Origin: Ichthyobacteriaceae bacterium
GTDB taxonomy: Bacteria > Bacteroidota > Bacteroidia > Flavobacteriales > JADGDT01
Assembly (NCBI GenBank): GCA_016744755.1
Contig: JADGDT010000023.1
Span: 1-36,169, forward strand
Direction of reading: 5' to 3'
Length of the DNA stretch: 36,169 nucleotides
A model generated the notes under the pieces. It searched no databases, was not told the origin of the DNA, and worked only from the letters and a program-made list of their open reading frames with translations. How positions within the stretch are numbered: the first letter of the stretch is position 1; every line of letters starts with the position of its first letter. A program made the position numbers and the translations under genes. This document shows, one piece after another, positions 24,324-33,418 of the stretch.

Positions 24324-24736
24324 TATTATAAATTTTCTACAAATATATAATTAATGAAGAAGTATTCAATAAGGTAATAGATAAAAAATCAACATTAATC
24401 ATTCACTAACTTATGTGAGTAATTAGGCACTTTCAGAAGTACTATAATTCCTTGAATACCAGTATTTAATATTGTATATTGGAAAGAAATAAACCTCGTA
24501 ATCATAGGGTTAGCGCTCTAAACGGGGTTTTCACATTCTTAATATGGGCAAATTACAAAGAATATCTGGTTTACAGTACAAATTTTCACTTTTCAATCTT
24601 ACAGAAGATTTTGATACTTATTACAACCGTTTTTTACAGAGAGATCTTGGAAAGATATATTTAGGAATTACTTGGAATGAATTAATCAAATCATCTCCCT
24701 ATTAGATATCGTGACAATAGTTAAACAAATCTACGC
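24324..24736. other. Intergenic region with one hairpin
   Basis: 413 nt without a convincing gene. A hairpin with arms AAACCTCGT (24491-24499) and ACGGGGTTT (24522-24530) could end the minus-strand acyltransferase transcript, although the loop is long and the T-run short. The 61-codon ORF at 24479 lacks a ribosome-binding context and protein-like features. Confidence 0.4.
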
Positions 24737-25468
24737 CTATTGCCTTACAGCTGCATGCACCTGTCTTTCACATTCTTTTACTACTTCAGCTTCAGTTTTG
24801 TAATCTTTAGGTTCAATATCTTTTAATCTCTCAAAAGTTATAGTCATACCAAATGGAAAGGGGAATTTTTGTAGCCTCCACGTACCAGAAATAGCAACAG
24901 GGATAACCAAAGCAGACGGTGCATTTTTAATTAAAGATGCAGTACCTCCAGGTTTAAAGGACCTTAATAAATCTCCCTTGTGTTCTCTAGTTCCTTCGGG
25001 GAAAATAACTGTTGTAGATTTATTGCTCTCTACATGTTTAGCTAATTTCAATATCTCATTAATAGCTTGTTCTCTATCTTTTCTTTCTATCAATGCCGAT
25101 GAGCTTTTTCTAAGATTATAAGATATACTTGGTATATTTTTACTTAATGCCGCTTTTGAAACAAACGAAACATCAAACTTTCTTAAAACCCAGTTTAGGT
25201 TAGATATATCGTGTATGTGGTGGTGATTTGCTACAATTATAAGAGGACGTCCCTCAGGTATATTTTCGAAGTTTATAAAGCGTTGATGTATCCCTGCTAA
25301 ATACATTGATTTTGATAATATAAATAACATTACATTTAAAACCTTTCGTTGCCAGAACCTACCTCCTAGCGTGTAAGCAATAACCTGTAGAGGATGAAAA
25401 ATAATTATTGTTATAATAAAAACTATGTAATGTATTGGAGTGAAAATATAACCTAGTAGCTTCTGCAT
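24737..25468 (-). CDS. PlsC-type 1-acyl-sn-glycerol-3-phosphate acyltransferase
   Basis: Inner-membrane acyltransferase for phosphatidic acid synthesis. About 243 residues, with an N-terminal hydrophobic region (about 5-35), catalytic NHHHIHD (NHx4D) near residue 80, the EGTR motif FPEGTREHKGDLL near residue 155, and IPVAISGTWRLQKFPFPFG near the C-terminus. The ORF track starts at 25507; the downstream ATG at 25466-25468 (MQKLLGYIF) gives the usual N-terminus. It is followed on the same strand by nothing for 413 nt and preceded by a PH-like protein 50 nt upstream, which may be cotranscribed. Confidence 0.9.
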   Translation of the reverse strand: MQKLLGYIFTPIHYIVFIITIIIFHPLQVIAYTLGGRFWQRKVLNVMLFILSKSMYLAGIHQRFINFENIPEGRPLIIVANHHHIHDISNLNWVLRKFDVSFVSKAALSKNIPSISYNLRKSSSALIERKDREQAINEILKLAKHVESNKSTTVIFPEGTREHKGDLLRSFKPGGTASLIKNAPSALVIPVAISGTWRLQKFPFPFGMTITFERLKDIEPKDYKTEAEVVKECERQVHAAVRQ

Positions 25469-25518
25469 TTTATAATTTATCAAAATTAAACTCGATATGA
25501 AATACAAATATATTATTG

Positions 25519-25995
25519 TTACTGTAAAAACTCAATAACTTTTGCTAATTCTTCCTCTTTCTGTGTTCCTATCAAAAATTTATTGCCATTTTTAAGCTCT
25601 ACAAAAAGGCCTCTATCTCCTTTTATATTGTAAACTGTTCCATATTTAGTAAACAACCTAACTCCCCAACCACCAACAAAACCATATTTAAGCACACATG
25701 CATTTTCAACCTCAGACCAAACAACTGCCTTACTTACAAAAGGGGATATTCTCATTTTAATACCATCAGAATCAATACAAGTTCTAAGTCTTACAAAGAG
25801 AAACATCAAAAACAGTATTAAAACTAATAAAGTAAAAATAACTAACCCAGCATCAGACATAGGATTATTTCCCCACGGAACACCCATAAATAACTGTTTA
25901 TAAGATCCATAAACAAATAAACCAATAATAGACACTAAAATTAACCATAACCACCATTGAGTAACCCTCTGAGATTCTTTAAATTCTACTTTCAT
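25519..25995 (-). CDS. Two-TM protein with PH-like domain
   Basis: 158 residues with two transmembrane helices (about 15-33 and 48-68), followed by a short β-rich domain (FVSKAVVWSEVENACVLKYG to VELKNGNKFLIGTQKEEELA) ending in a helix. This layout resembles bacterial PH-domain membrane proteins. No catalytic residue is evident and the function is unknown. It is upstream of the PlsC gene on the same strand. Confidence 0.7.
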   Translation of the reverse strand: MKVEFKESQRVTQWWLWLILVSIIGLFVYGSYKQLFMGVPWGNNPMSDAGLVIFTLLVLILFLMFLFVRLRTCIDSDGIKMRISPFVSKAVVWSEVENACVLKYGFVGGWGVRLFTKYGTVYNIKGDRGLFVELKNGNKFLIGTQKEEELAKVIEFLQ

Positions 25996-26084
25996 ATTAA
26001 ATTAGATAAATTTTAAATGTAGTAAATATAAGTTAATCAGATACCTAAGGTCTCAATAATCCGTGTTAATAAATTTAATTACAA

Positions 26085-26130
26085 GACATAAAACCGACCT
26101 CCAAAATAAATTGAAAGTCGGTTTTTAAAC
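26085..26130 (-). terminator. Terminator after nrdB (shares 32 nt with 30131-30162)
   Basis: Stem AAAACCGAC/GTCGGTTTT around the loop CTCCAAAATAAATTGAAA. On the minus strand the stem is followed by TTTTATG. It lies 10-20 nt past the nrdB stop. The 32-nt sequence from AACCGACC to GTCGGTT is identical to a hairpin behind pruA. Confidence 0.8.
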
Positions 26131-26138
26131 CTACCAAT

Positions 26139-27248
26139 TTAAAAATCAAAATCATCATCAGCAGCATTCATATCCAAGCTACCTACAACGTAAGACGAAA
26201 TCTCAGTTTCTTGTGGTAGCACTTCTACCCCATCGCTAGACAACCAATTATCCATCCACGATAATGGATTATCTTTTTCGTTGTAAATTGGATTTAAACC
26301 AATTCCTGCAAGCCGCTTATCTGTCATAAATTTCATATATTTTATTAGAAGTTTATCATTTAACCCTATTATAGATCCATCCTTGAAAAGATATTCTGCC
26401 CATCTCATTTCTTGCTCAGCTGCATCTTTATACATTGCATAAACCTCTTCTTCTAATTCAGCAATTATTTCAGCAAATCCCTCATCTTTATTATGTTTTA
26501 GATCTGCTATCATTTTTTGGGTTATTGCCAAATGTTCATTTTCATCTCTAGCAATGAATTTAATAATCTTAGCATTACCTTCCATTTTCTTATTTTCGGC
26601 AAAAGCAAAAGAACATGCAAACGAAACATAAAATCTTACTCCTTCCAATATATTAACCGAAACCAAAGCTAAGTAAAGCTTCTTTTTTAATTCTTTTAAG
26701 CTGATGTATTCAAGTTCTTTTACTCCTAGTTGCTTTGCTTGGTAGAGCATTAAATACCTATAAAATTCGTTGTACTGCTCTGTTACAGAACCAGCACGCT
26801 CACGAATCATATCATTCTCCATTACATCATCAAAGACTACTTCAGGATCGGGATATACGTTTTTAATTATATATGAATAACTCATAGAATGAATCATCTC
26901 GAAAAAATCCCAAATAATAATGGCTTCTTCAACCTCTGGCAAAGTTGTTACTTGCCCGAAGGTTAGAAATGGTGACCTACCTTGAACACTATCTAATAAA
27001 ACCTGATACTTTAGATTTTGTGTGAAAATAAATTCTTCTTGATCTGTTAGTCCGTTAAAGTCATTTATATCTTTTATCAACGAAATTTCTTCTGGTCTCC
27101 AAAAGAATCCTAACATACGCTGCGATAATTCTTCGTAAAAAGGATACTTCTGCACATCGTAACGTTGCATATTTTTACCTGTGCCAAAAAACATTTTTTC
27201 TTTAGTAAAATCAATTTTTTTATCTGTGTATAATGATGGCTTATTCAT
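26139..27248 (-). CDS. nrdB: Ribonucleotide reductase class Ia, β subunit
   Basis: Diferric-tyrosyl-radical subunit of class Ia ribonucleotide reductase, about 369 residues. Metal ligands and the radical Tyr are visible: IIIWDFFEMIHSMSYSYIIK contains the Glu-x2-His ligand pair and the radical Tyr of the HSxSY motif, and FIARDENEHLAITQK contains the second Glu/His pair. The C-terminus ends with an acidic DDDFDF tail that binds NrdA. The ORF track begins at 27296, but MNKPSLYTDKK at 27246-27248 is the usual start, 35 nt after the nrdA stop. It is cotranscribed with nrdA under the cobalamin riboswitch. Confidence 0.96.
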   Translation of the reverse strand: MNKPSLYTDKKIDFTKEKMFFGTGKNMQRYDVQKYPFYEELSQRMLGFFWRPEEISLIKDINDFNGLTDQEEFIFTQNLKYQVLLDSVQGRSPFLTFGQVTTLPEVEEAIIIWDFFEMIHSMSYSYIIKNVYPDPEVVFDDVMENDMIRERAGSVTEQYNEFYRYLMLYQAKQLGVKELEYISLKELKKKLYLALVSVNILEGVRFYVSFACSFAFAENKKMEGNAKIIKFIARDENEHLAITQKMIADLKHNKDEGFAEIIAELEEEVYAMYKDAAEQEMRWAEYLFKDGSIIGLNDKLLIKYMKFMTDKRLAGIGLNPIYNEKDNPLSWMDNWLSSDGVEVLPQETEISSYVVGSLDMNAADDDFDF

Positions 27249-27283
27249 AATTTTTATTTTTTTGTTTTGATAAATATTTAATT

Positions 27284-29560
27284 TTATACCGAACACGCTC
27301 CTCCTTCACATGCTTCATCCGTATATACTTCTTGTGCTTTTTCTTGTGAGGATTCTCCCGAATTATCGTGTGTGTTTAAATAATACAAAGTTTTAATTCC
27401 GTATTTATAAGCTACATTCTCATCTTTAATAATTTGCTTTACAGGAACTCTACCCCCTTCGTAATCCGATACTACATAATACTGGTTTGTACTTATACTT
27501 TGATCTAAAAATTTTTGTATTACCGCTATCATTTTTATGTAATCAACATTGTTGATATTCCATGCTGTTTGGTACTTTTCTGCTAACACTTCAAAATCAG
27601 GAACTAACTGTTTTAATGGGCCGTACTTACTAGTTTTTGCAATCAACAATTTACGAGGTGGGTCAATTCCTGCTGTTGAATTAGAAACTATAGAACTAGA
27701 AGCTGCTGGAGGAATTGCACTTAGAGTAGAATTACGCAATCCATATTTTTTTATGTCTTTACGCAATTGTTCCCAATCATTTGTCAACCCTACACTTGTT
27801 AGCTCATCTATATTTTTACAGTAAGTATCTATTGGCATAACTCCATCAGCATATTTTGTTTTATTGAAATCTGCGCATGATCCTTTTTCTTTTGCTAATT
27901 GATTAGATACTTTAAGTAATTCGTATTGGAATTTATCCATATAAGTATGAACCAAATTTCTTCCTTCTTCGCTACCATAACTAATTCCTTCTTTAGCTAA
28001 AAGGTGAAATAAATCTGAAATTCCTATACCTAAACTTCTACGTCTTTTTGTTGATTTCTCTGCCGAAAGTACAGGGTAATCTTGATAATCTATAAGTTCA
28101 TCTAAAAAACGGACTAACAGGTTTGTTAATGTTTCAATCTCATTGATACTATCTATTTTCCCGATATTAATATTACTAAGAATACACATCGCTAATTCTC
28201 CTTCTGCTTTGTTTACATCCTCAAAAGGAGAAGTTGGCAATGTTATTTCCTGACAAAGATTACTCATGTAAATATTATCTTTAAAAGCACTATGAGTATT
28301 TACATGGTCGGCATTAAAAATGTATATTCTCCCTGTTTCGTAACGTTCTTTTAGTATTGATAAATACAGTTCTCTAGCATTAATCTTCTTTTTCCTTTTT
28401 GTAGTGTCTTTTGAATACTTCTCGTATAGTTTTTTGAATTTATTCTGATCTGAGCTATAAAAAGCTTCATAAAGATCGCTTACCTCTTCCATAGAAAAAA
28501 GAATAATATTCTCATTTGCCTTTACTTTATCTCTAAAAAAACCATTCATTGCTATGGAGTAATCCATTCTACGGACTCTATTTTCATCGTTACCTTTATT
28601 GTTTTTTAATTGGATAAATATTTCTATTTCCCAATGAAAAAATGGCATAGTAGTAGTACTTCCTCCTCCACGAATAGAGTTTTGAGTAAATCCTTTAGTT
28701 GTAGATTCAAATATTTTAAGGAATGGAACTAAACCTGTGTGAATAACCTCTCCATTTCTGATGGAAGCATCTATTCCTCTAACCCTTCCAACATTAAGTC
28801 CAATACCTGCTCTGTTGGCTGTGTAATATCCTACAGCAGTATTAGAATTTAAAATTGACTGTAACGAGTCACCAACATCTATTAAACAACAAGACGAATA
28901 CTGACGAAGTGGTGTTCTAACCCCAGACATTATTGGTGTAGGCAAACTAATTTTGTGTGTAGATATTGCTTCGTAAAATTCAATAATCAATTTCTTTCGT
29001 ACATCTTTTTTGTAATTCTTAAACATGTACATTCCAATAAGCATAAATGCTTCTTGAGGTGTTTCAAATAACTCTCCTGTATTCCTATCTTGAAGCAAAT
29101 ACTTATCGGTCATTTGTCTTAAACCTGCATAAGTAAACAGAAAATCTCTATCGTAATCTATTTGTTTGCCAAAGAAAACTAATTCTTGTTTTGTATATTT
29201 TTCTAGCAAGATATTATCGTAAACACCTCTATTTAAATTATTGTACAACAAATACTCAAAAGGTATAGGATTAGATTGTTGGTAAACTCTTTTACGCAAA
29301 TCCATAAGTAGCAAACGAGATGCTACAAACTGATAATTCGGTTTTTCTTGACTAATCAAATCAGCGGCAGAACGTATCATTACCTTCTGAATTTCTTCGG
29401 TAGTAATTTGATCAAACAACTGTAGTTTCGAATTGATTTCGATGTCGGATGTAGAAACATTAGAATATCCATTACAAGCCCAATCCACTGCATCGTGAAT
29501 CATGGTCAAGTTTAAATTTTCTAAAGTACCATCACGTTTAATAACACGGATATTATCCAT
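27284..29560 (-). CDS. nrdA: Ribonucleotide reductase class Ia, α subunit
   Basis: Catalytic subunit that reduces NDPs to dNDPs. It has 758 residues, starting with an ATP-cone (residues about 3-90, IRVIKRDGTLENLN), the allosteric activity site. The active-site Cys pair partner is in YSSCCLIDVGDS near 225, the thiyl-radical Cys and its Asn/Glu partners in MSNLCQEITLPTSPF near 440, the second redox Cys in ELAMCILSNINIG, the radical-transfer Tyr pair in KTLYYLNTHD, and the C-terminal shuttle cysteines in CEGGAC. It is preceded by a cobalamin riboswitch leader of about 70-280 nt and followed by nrdB. Confidence 0.97.
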   Translation of the reverse strand: MDNIRVIKRDGTLENLNLTMIHDAVDWACNGYSNVSTSDIEINSKLQLFDQITTEEIQKVMIRSAADLISQEKPNYQFVASRLLLMDLRKRVYQQSNPIPFEYLLYNNLNRGVYDNILLEKYTKQELVFFGKQIDYDRDFLFTYAGLRQMTDKYLLQDRNTGELFETPQEAFMLIGMYMFKNYKKDVRKKLIIEFYEAISTHKISLPTPIMSGVRTPLRQYSSCCLIDVGDSLQSILNSNTAVGYYTANRAGIGLNVGRVRGIDASIRNGEVIHTGLVPFLKIFESTTKGFTQNSIRGGGSTTTMPFFHWEIEIFIQLKNNKGNDENRVRRMDYSIAMNGFFRDKVKANENIILFSMEEVSDLYEAFYSSDQNKFKKLYEKYSKDTTKRKKKINARELYLSILKERYETGRIYIFNADHVNTHSAFKDNIYMSNLCQEITLPTSPFEDVNKAEGELAMCILSNINIGKIDSINEIETLTNLLVRFLDELIDYQDYPVLSAEKSTKRRRSLGIGISDLFHLLAKEGISYGSEEGRNLVHTYMDKFQYELLKVSNQLAKEKGSCADFNKTKYADGVMPIDTYCKNIDELTSVGLTNDWEQLRKDIKKYGLRNSTLSAIPPAASSSIVSNSTAGIDPPRKLLIAKTSKYGPLKQLVPDFEVLAEKYQTAWNINNVDYIKMIAVIQKFLDQSISTNQYYVVSDYEGGRVPVKQIIKDENVAYKYGIKTLYYLNTHDNSGESSQEKAQEVYTDEACEGGACSV

Positions 29561-29629
29561 ATTTTTTTATAAATAAAAATTAAACAATGATAGCCCGAGA
29601 ATAAAAAGTGTGGAAATAATACTGATATA

Positions 29630-29840
29630 CAAGTACCTTCTCCAGCCTTTCACCCGAAAGCTAAATAAAAAGAGTACTTGGCAGGTCTTCCGGCTCACTT
29701 CAAACTTTTAAAGCCTTCCCATTCTTAAAAGAACAGTGGCGATAGATATAAAAGTCTTATCGAAGTTTACGGCTGCGGGGACAGCTGTTGATTTTCACAA
29801 CATTCCCTATTAATCTCAACAATTGAGAACCATAACTCTG
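29630..29840 (-). promoter_or_regulatory. Cobalamin (AdoCbl) riboswitch controlling nrdAB
   Basis: The minus strand shows the consensus blocks of the cobalamin riboswitch in order: GGTTCTCA, AATAGGGAATGTTGTGAAAA, TCAACAGCTGTCCCCGCAGC (the AGCTG.CCCCGCA core), CGTAAAC, GCCACTG, GGGAAGGC, and the B12 box GCCGGAAGACCTGCC. A possible P1 stem is AGAGT/ACTCT (29835-29839 with 29671-29675). Downstream, GTACTTG at 29630-29636 can pair with CAAGTAC at 29674-29680, a stem that would compete with P1, so this is the likely expression platform. nrdA begins about 70 nt further. Confidence 0.93.
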
Positions 29841-30126
29841 TAAGTTCAAATATATGGTAGAATGAAATATAATTTGATAGACTGCGAAAATAGTTTTCAA
29901 ATAAAAAAAGAAAAATTATGTTGATAACCTCGTTAGGTTTATATTTTACAACACCTTTGAAGAGTAAAACGGTTAGTGATAGAAACGATACCCCACAGCA
30001 CAAAAACACATTGAATAAACGTATGAGGAGGCGACTGCAAGAAGCCCCCGCAGTAGTTTTATGAAAGTGTTTTTATGCGAAGAGTAAAGTGTATAGCACG
30101 TTAAAACTGCCAAATAATTATCATAA
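29841..30126. other. Leader/promoter region upstream of the riboswitch
   Basis: No convincing gene. An 80-codon ORF (29767-30009, minus strand) ends inside the riboswitch core and is judged spurious. A GC-rich hairpin ACTGC/GCAGT with a CCCCC-containing loop lies at 30033-30055, unusual for this AT-rich region. The nrdAB promoter should lie here, but no clear TTG/TAnnTTTG pair was found. Confidence 0.4.
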
Positions 30127-30166
30127 AAAAAACCGACCTCCAAAATAAATTGAAAGTCGGTTAGTA
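30127..30166 (-). terminator. Terminator after pruA, shares 32 nt with 26092-26123
   Basis: Stem AACCGAC/GTCGGTT with the 18-nt loop CTCCAAAATAAATTGAAA, followed on the minus strand by eight T residues (the A-run at 30125-30132 on the plus strand). The stem-loop is identical base for base to the one behind nrdB. It ends pruA transcription before the nrd leader. Confidence 0.8.
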
Positions 30167-30210
30167 TTATATCTTTTAGCTTTAAGCATTCAGCTTCGAG
30201 CTATAATAAT

Positions 30211-31848
30211 CTACTCACCCATATAAGGGTAACGGAAATCTGTAGGAGAAACAAAGTTCTCTTTTATTAAACGTGGAGATACCCAACGAACCAAGTTCAA
30301 CATAGAACCTGCCTTATCGTTAGTTCCCGATCCACGAGCTCCACCAAATGGTTGCTGACCTACAACAGCACCTGTTGGCTTATCGTTTATGTAGAAATTA
30401 CCTGCAGCATTCTCTAGGTATTGTGTAGCCTCGATTGCAGCATATCTATCGTGAGAGAAAATAGCACCTGTAAGAGCGTAGATTGATGTAGTATCAACTA
30501 GTTTTAATGTTTCTTCCCACTCTTCGTCTTTGTAAACGTAAACTGTAAGTATTGGTCCGAAAAATTCAGTTTCCATAGCCCACGATTTAGGATCACGAGA
30601 AACAGTAACAGTATTATCTATGAAATAACCTTTAGAACCATCGTAAGATCCACCAGCAATAATTTCCATTCCATCATCAGATTTCATGTCATCTATTACC
30701 CCCGATAATTGATCGAAAGCTTTCTTAGAAATTACAGCACATGTAAAGTTAGTCATATCATCAGGAGAACCTTGCTTCATTGCAGCTAAGTCTTCTTGGA
30801 CATATTTTTTAACCTCTTCCCACTTGCTCTCTGGAATATATGCACGAGATGCAGCAGAACATTTCTGACCTTGGAATTCGAAAGCTCCACGGCTCATTGC
30901 TGTAGCAACAGATTTAGAATCGGCAGAAGGATGCATAACAATAAAGTCTTTTCCTCCAGTTTCTCCAACAATTCTTGGGTATGTAGCGTAGCTGGCAATA
31001 TTTTTACCAATCTTAGCGTAGATACCTTGGAATACTCCTGTTGATCCTGTAAAGTGAACACCAGCAAACGCTTTGTGATCGAAAATTGTATCGGAAATCA
31101 TTGCAGAGTTACCAGCAACTAAATTAATAACACCTTTTGGCAAACCAGCTTCTTCAAATAAATCCATAAGAATTTTAGCCGAATACATTTGAGTTGCCGA
31201 TGGTTTCCAAACAACAACGTTACCCATCATTGCGGCAGATGTTGGTAAGTTACCAGCAATAGATGTAAAATTGAAAGGAGTAATCGCATACACAAATCCT
31301 TCTAGCGGACGGTGCTCAACTCTATTCCACTCATTTGGTGCATTCTGCGAAGGTTGATCGCTATAAATCTCAGTCATGTATTTTACGTTGAACTTAAAGA
31401 AGTCAACCAACTCACATGTTGCATCAATTTCAGCTTGATGTACAGTTTTAGATTGTGCAATCATAGTTGCAGCATTCATTTTTGCTCTGTATGGTCCAGC
31501 CAATAAATCTCCCATTTTCAAGAAAATAGAAGCACGGTGTTCCCATGGCATTTTCGACCATTTTTTTCTAGCCTCCAATGCAGTTTCAATTGCATTGTTA
31601 ACCATAGTTTGGTCGGCCTTATAATATTGTCCAATTACGTGTTGGTGATCGTGAGGAGAAGTTATCTCAACAACATCAGCAGTTGTAATTTTCTCTCCAT
31701 TAATAGTTAATGGAATATCCATTTTAGAATTCCAAAGTTTGTTGTATTCTACAACAACCTCAGCTCTTTCAGTAGTACCTGGAGCGTAGCTCTTAACAGG
31801 TTCGTTCTTTATTTCAGGAATGTTAAAAAATCCAGTAGCCATAGCCAA
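30211..31848 (-). CDS. pruA: Δ1-pyrroline-5-carboxylate dehydrogenase
   Basis: NAD-dependent aldehyde dehydrogenase that oxidises glutamate semialdehyde to glutamate, the second step of proline catabolism. The 545-residue single-domain form (no proline dehydrogenase domain) shows the ALDH Rossmann motif HFTGSTGVFQGIYAKIG, the general-base Glu in RIVGETGGKDFIV and the catalytic Cys in FQGQKCSAASRAY, at family positions. The start could be M1 or M3 (MAMATGFF). A TAACTTTG box at 31897-31904 (minus strand) is a plausible -7 element about 50 nt upstream. No putA-type partner is adjacent. Confidence 0.95.
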   Translation of the reverse strand: MAMATGFFNIPEIKNEPVKSYAPGTTERAEVVVEYNKLWNSKMDIPLTINGEKITTADVVEITSPHDHQHVIGQYYKADQTMVNNAIETALEARKKWSKMPWEHRASIFLKMGDLLAGPYRAKMNAATMIAQSKTVHQAEIDATCELVDFFKFNVKYMTEIYSDQPSQNAPNEWNRVEHRPLEGFVYAITPFNFTSIAGNLPTSAAMMGNVVVWKPSATQMYSAKILMDLFEEAGLPKGVINLVAGNSAMISDTIFDHKAFAGVHFTGSTGVFQGIYAKIGKNIASYATYPRIVGETGGKDFIVMHPSADSKSVATAMSRGAFEFQGQKCSAASRAYIPESKWEEVKKYVQEDLAAMKQGSPDDMTNFTCAVISKKAFDQLSGVIDDMKSDDGMEIIAGGSYDGSKGYFIDNTVTVSRDPKSWAMETEFFGPILTVYVYKDEEWEETLKLVDTTSIYALTGAIFSHDRYAAIEATQYLENAAGNFYINDKPTGAVVGQQPFGGARGSGTNDKAGSMLNLVRWVSPRLIKENFVSPTDFRYPYMGE

Positions 31849-31896
31849 TTAGTTTATAGTGTGTTTAATATAGTTTCGTTTATTTTTAAACGCGAC

Positions 31897-31904
31897 CAAA
31901 GTTA
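31897..31904 (-). promoter_or_regulatory. Candidate -7 box of pruA
   Basis: The minus strand reads TAACTTTG (TAnnTTTG), about 50 nt before the pruA ATG. No TTG element is at the expected -33 distance. Confidence 0.4.
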
Positions 31905-32444
31905 ATAAATAAACTCTAGTTTATATTTAAGTTCATCCCTCAAAAGTTATAGTTTATAATAAATTTAACATATTAGCACAACAAAATTTATGGTATTTGA
32001 ATATACACCCAATAATTCTTACAATTTTGATTCGGCGTGCTTTGGAATTTCACCTATACTCCTCACAAAAAGGGGCTTTTAAAAAAGTATTTTATAAGCT
32101 CATAAAATCGCTTTTAAAATATTTTTTAGTAAATATCAATCACAAATTAAAATAACACATATAAATTATTCTTACAGAAAAAGATTTAGAGCATAACTGA
32201 AAAGGGAAAGATTAAAACACAAATTTTAAATAGAGTAGAAGAGTAGTTTTCAGGCTCTTGTTAAAAAACAACTTTGCACTTTAAGTGCAAAAATATGCAA
32301 ATGGACTACATAAATAATTACATTATTTATAATGGATTCGGATAAACAATGAACTACTTTAAATGTTGTGTCTTCAATCATTTTTTGTTATTTTCAGGCT
32401 TGTTGATGTAACTTATAAGTAGTGTTCCCAATCTAAAGTTAATT
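31905..32444. other. Divergent intergenic region with palindrome
   Basis: 540 nt between pruA and the araC-type gene with no ORF. A perfect 9-bp inverted repeat TTTGCACTT-T-AAGTGCAAA lies at 32273-32291 and may be an operator or hairpin. The rest is AT-rich, with short TTTTAAAA runs around 32075-32125. Confidence 0.45.
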
Positions 32445-33338
32445 ATGAATAATTTTACCAAATACATAACTTCAAATGATGAGTCTGAAAACTGGGGCAT
32501 CTATATACACGCAATTGGTAGTTACCTTTTACCTCCAAATGAAAACTATCCTTTACCAAACCATCCTGAAAAATATCGTTTTAATTGGGAATTGGGTAGA
32601 ACACACGAAGATTATCATTTGATTTATATTACACATGGTAAAGGTGTTTTTGAAGATAATAATCAGGAGTATTCTGTTGTAGCGGGAGATATTATTTTAT
32701 TGAAATCAGGAGAATGGCACAGGTATAAACCAGATATTATAACTGGTTGGCACGAGAATTTTATTGGTTTTAATGGCGACGTTGCAAAGCATTTTATTGA
32801 AAAAGTTTCAGAATATTCTAAGAGCCCTATTTTTAGTTTAGGTAAAAATGAGACTATGCTTAAATTATTTGAGCGTGTATTTGATATAGTTAATAATGAG
32901 AAATTATGTTTTCAGTTAACAGCATCAGCTGTAGTTATAAATATACTTAGCAGGATAGTATCTTTTATTAAACAAAAAGATTTCGATTCATCTTCAAACA
33001 AAACTGCAGAGATAATAAACGAGGTTCGTTTCTTGATGATAGAAAATGTAGAAAAAGATATTAACCTTCAGGATATATCCAAAAAGCACAATATTGCCTA
33101 TTCTTATTTTAGAAAAATATTCAAAAAATATACAGGTTTTTCTCCTCGCCAATATCATCTTCACTTAAAAATTAATAAAGCAAAAGAATTACTGCTTGAG
33201 ACTAATAAATCAATAAAAGAAATTTCTTTTGAGTTGGGTTTTAAATCTACAAATTACTTTGGAAGAGTTTTTAAACAAAAAACAAAGCAGAATCCTAGTG
33301 ATTTACGTAGGCAAAATACAGATATGAAAATTTATTAA
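32445..33338 (+). CDS. AraC-family transcriptional regulator
   Basis: 297 residues. The N-terminal half (about 20-120) is a cupin-like AraC_binding effector domain, with EDYHLIYITHGKGVFEDNNQ and VVAGDIILLKSGEWHRYKPD. The C-terminal 100 residues are a double helix-turn-helix HTH_18 domain: NLQDISKKHNIAYSYFRKIF and the second motif SIKEISFELGFKSTNYFGRV, followed by FKQKTKQNPSDLRR. It probably senses a sugar or small molecule, but no adjacent catabolic operon shows which. Its own upstream region has a long palindrome. It converges with the outer-membrane-protein gene. Confidence 0.92.
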   Translation: MNNFTKYITSNDESENWGIYIHAIGSYLLPPNENYPLPNHPEKYRFNWELGRTHEDYHLIYITHGKGVFEDNNQEYSVVAGDIILLKSGEWHRYKPDIITGWHENFIGFNGDVAKHFIEKVSEYSKSPIFSLGKNETMLKLFERVFDIVNNEKLCFQLTASAVVINILSRIVSFIKQKDFDSSSNKTAEIINEVRFLMIENVEKDINLQDISKKHNIAYSYFRKIFKKYTGFSPRQYHLHLKINKAKELLLETNKSIKEISFELGFKSTNYFGRVFKQKTKQNPSDLRRQNTDMKIY

Positions 33339-33418
33339 ATCAATTCTGACGTAGTTGATGCGCATAAAGAACCTGTGTAATTTTAATAACACAAGTTTAA
33401 TGATTATCAATATTATTC

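Noticed and set aside
24479-24664. 61-aa plus-strand ORF
   Set aside because: No recognisable features, and no promoter or ribosome-binding context; it overlaps a hairpin.
29767-30009. 80-aa minus-strand ORF before nrdA
   Set aside because: It ends within the conserved riboswitch core and its translation has no protein-family character.
33339-33418. Weak hairpin CTGTGT/ACACAAG between araC and the outer-membrane-protein gene as terminator
   Set aside because: Only five consecutive pairs, a 10-nt loop and no proper T-run.
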